In this document: positions 5,020-6,596 of the stretch, piece after piece
Numbering within the stretch: position 1 is the stretch's first letter
Layout of the letters: every line of letters starts with the position of its first letter
From: Desulfobulbaceae bacterium
GTDB lineage: Bacteria > Desulfobacterota > Desulfobulbia > Desulfobulbales > Desulfobulbaceae
Length of the DNA: 6,596 bases
Direction of reading: 5' to 3'
NCBI GenBank assembly: GCA_007121995.1
Contig: SKJK01000181.1
Location: 1-6,596, forward strand
Made by a program: the position numbers and the translations under genes
Notes under the pieces: model-generated
The model's input: only the letters and a program-made list of their open reading frames with translations
Databases searched by the model: none
Told to the model about the DNA's origin: nothing

Positions 5020-6596
5020 ATGCGATTTATTCTTTTTAACTCTATTCGTACCAGTCTGATTATTCTGGTCTTGCTGGCGATCCTGCCGGCATTGGCTATT
5101 GTTCTCTATACCGGATACGGTTTGCGTGGCAGTGTGGTTGCTGATGCCGAACGGCATGCCCTGCGCCAGGTGCAATCCATGGCCGCCCACCACGAGCGGG
5201 TTGTCGATAACGCCCGGTTACTGCTTATGACTCTGGCCAGAACGGTGGAGGTACGTCATCTTGATGTGCCGAACTGTAAGGCACTGCTCAGCGATGTGCT
5301 GGCACGTAATTCCGCATATGTTTCCTTCTCCTTGACCGATGTCCGGGGACAGGTGTTGACCTCGGCTCCTTTCGCCGATTTTGCGAATATAAGCGACAGG
5401 GCGTATTTTCGTTCCGCCATGGAGACCTTAGCGTTCACCGTTGGTGAGTACACCCTACTCGAAGATCAGCATCGGGTGATTGTCCAGTTCGCCCAGCCGG
5501 TTATCGCCGGTGACGGCGAAACAGTGGGTATGCTGGTGGCGGCTTTTGACCTTAATTATTTTGGCCAACTTTTTGTCGATACCAGGTTGCCGGAAAACTC
5601 GGTTTTCACTCTCACCGATGCTTATGGTATTCGCCTCACCCGTTTCCCGGAAACAAGAAAATATACCTGGGTCACTGATTTGCCGGTCATGGTGGCCCGT
5701 ATGTCCGGTGAGAAAGAGGAGGGTACCTTTCTGGAAACCGGTGTGGACGGTGTCACCCGGCTGTATGGCTTCAAACGGCTTCATTTTCAAGGAGCCACCT
5801 TTCCCTATCTCATGATCCGTTTGGGAATTCCAGTGGATCAGGCCTTGGCCGAAGCTCGGCATGTGGTTGTCCGTAATATCTCTTTCCTGATCCTGGCGGC
5901 AATCCTTGCTTTGATCACCGCCCGATTGGTGGGTGAGTACATTATTATGCGTCCTTTGGGAGTATTGATGGCCGCTGCCAACCGATTGGAAACCGGTGAC
6001 CTGAGTGCGCGAACCGGGATGTCCCCGGAGGAGGGGGAGCTGGGGAAGTTGTCCGTCGCCTTTGACAGCATGGCCGAGGGGTTGGAGCGCAAGGAGCAGG
6101 AACGGCGCCAAGCCGAGACAGAGATCCTTCGTCTCAACCAGGAACTGGAATCACGGGTGGAGCAGCGCACCGAGCAGCTGGCTGCCGCCAATCAGGAGTT
6201 AGAGGCCACCTTGAATGATCTACGTCGGACCCAGAGTCAACTGGTGCTCTCGGAAAAATTGGCCGCTTTGGGGGAACTGGTGGCCGGTGTGGCCCATGAA
6301 ATCAACACTCCGGTGGGAGTGGCGCTTTCCGCCGGTTCCACCCTGGCCGAAAAAAATCAGTCCCTGGCCGATTTGTTTGCCCGGGGTGAGATGAAACGTT
6401 CCGACCTGACTGCCCATATCGAGGATTCACGGGAAGGGATGGAGATGATTCTGGTCAATCTGAACCGGGCCTCCGAATTGATTCGCAGCTTCAAGATGGT
6501 GGCTGCCGACCAGGTTTCCGAAGCTCGCAGATTCTTTAATGTCAGGAAATATATCGACGAGATTCTTCTCAGTCTGCGACCTAAACTTAAAAAAAC
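5020..6596 (+). CDS. Sensor histidine kinase with double-Cache sensor, 3' partial
   Basis: The first 525 residues of a membrane histidine kinase; the frame is open to the window end, so the gene is truncated by the window. TM1 spans about residues 11-33. A periplasmic double-Cache-type sensor (about 34-285) shows 'ISDRAYFRSAM' and 'VIVQFAQPVIAGDGETVGML', typical of Cache ligand domains. TM2 is about 286-308, followed by a HAMP linker ('RPLGVLMAAANRLETGDLSA', 311-330 onward to about 360). Next come a coiled coil rich in Glu, Gln and Leu (about 358-412) and a HisKA dimerisation domain with H-box 'GVAHEINTPVG'; His426 is the predicted phosphoacceptor. The N, G1, F and G2 boxes of the ATPase domain lie beyond the window. 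The start is secure: an in-frame TGA at 5014-5016 excludes earlier starts and AGGG gives a ribosome site. The ligand is unknown; Cache sensors often bind small organic molecules. No partner response regulator is visible. Confidence 0.93.
   Translation, partial: MRFILFNSIRTSLIILVLLAILPALAIVLYTGYGLRGSVVADAERHALRQVQSMAAHHERVVDNARLLLMTLARTVEVRHLDVPNCKALLSDVLARNSAYVSFSLTDVRGQVLTSAPFADFANISDRAYFRSAMETLAFTVGEYTLLEDQHRVIVQFAQPVIAGDGETVGMLVAAFDLNYFGQLFVDTRLPENSVFTLTDAYGIRLTRFPETRKYTWVTDLPVMVARMSGEKEEGTFLETGVDGVTRLYGFKRLHFQGATFPYLMIRLGIPVDQALAEARHVVVRNISFLILAAILALITARLVGEYIIMRPLGVLMAAANRLETGDLSARTGMSPEEGELGKLSVAFDSMAEGLERKEQERRQAETEILRLNQELESRVEQRTEQLAAANQELEATLNDLRRTQSQLVLSEKLAALGELVAGVAHEINTPVGVALSAGSTLAEKNQSLADLFARGEMKRSDLTAHIEDSREGMEMILVNLNRASELIRSFKMVAADQVSEARRFFNVRKYIDEILLSLRPKLKK

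Noticed and set aside
4967..5059. Short ATG-initiated frame overlapping the histidine kinase start
   Set aside because: No ribosome site, no motif, and the histidine kinase start has its own Shine-Dalgarno and an in-frame stop just upstream.
5455..6111. 218-codon antisense open frame opposite the histidine kinase
   Set aside because: The + strand frame encodes clear Cache, TM2, HAMP and coiled-coil segments. The antisense product has low-complexity composition and no motif.

Overview
All seven genes I can support lie on the + strand and are packed head to tail. Gaps run from 1 to 84 bases, there is no tRNA, rRNA, CRISPR array or mobile element, and I see no convincing terminator or promoter inside the window. 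The base composition is moderately GC-rich. The gene types suggest a Gram-negative bacterium, most likely a deltaproteobacterium-type anaerobe (Desulfobacterota, for example a Desulfobulbales-like sulfate reducer). The clues are a lipobox lipoprotein, a Ser/Thr kinase fused to a DUF1566 domain, and a large Cache-type histidine kinase. The taxonomic call is an inference from protein style, not a database result.

Layout: (1) 10-636, a small lipoprotein with a weakly CsgG/LpoB-like core. (2) 662-1423, a TtcA-family PP-loop ATPase with a three-cysteine Fe-S signature, probably a tRNA-thiolation-type enzyme. (3) 1425-2297, a DUF89/ARMT1-like metal-dependent phosphatase with an N-terminal CxxC. (4) 2307-3044, a calcineurin-like metallophosphoesterase. 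(5) 3099-4430, a cytosolic Hanks-type Ser/Thr protein kinase with a C-terminal DUF1566 domain. (6) 4456-4935, a 159-residue soluble protein of unknown function. (7) 5020 to the window end, a membrane histidine kinase with a periplasmic double-Cache sensor, HAMP, coiled coil and H-box, cut off before its ATPase domain. A possible 26-codon ORF (3041-3121) with a strong Shine-Dalgarno sequence bridges genes 4 and 5.

How the genes may work together: the arrangement looks like one transcription unit, at least from gene 2 to gene 6. Two phosphatase-type enzymes (DUF89 and metallophosphoesterase) precede a Ser/Thr kinase, so the metallophosphoesterase is a candidate opposing phosphatase for the kinase, and the 159-residue protein is a candidate substrate or partner. 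The histidine kinase follows after a slightly larger gap and may be a separate sensory input. These links rest on gene order only.

The most interesting points are the TM-less kinase-DUF1566 fusion inside a kinase/phosphatase operon, the short bridging ORF that may couple kinase translation to the phosphatase, the TtcA-like enzyme with a variant PP-loop (Met for Lys), and a nine-A tract inside the phosphoesterase gene. None of these amounts to a demonstrated new system.
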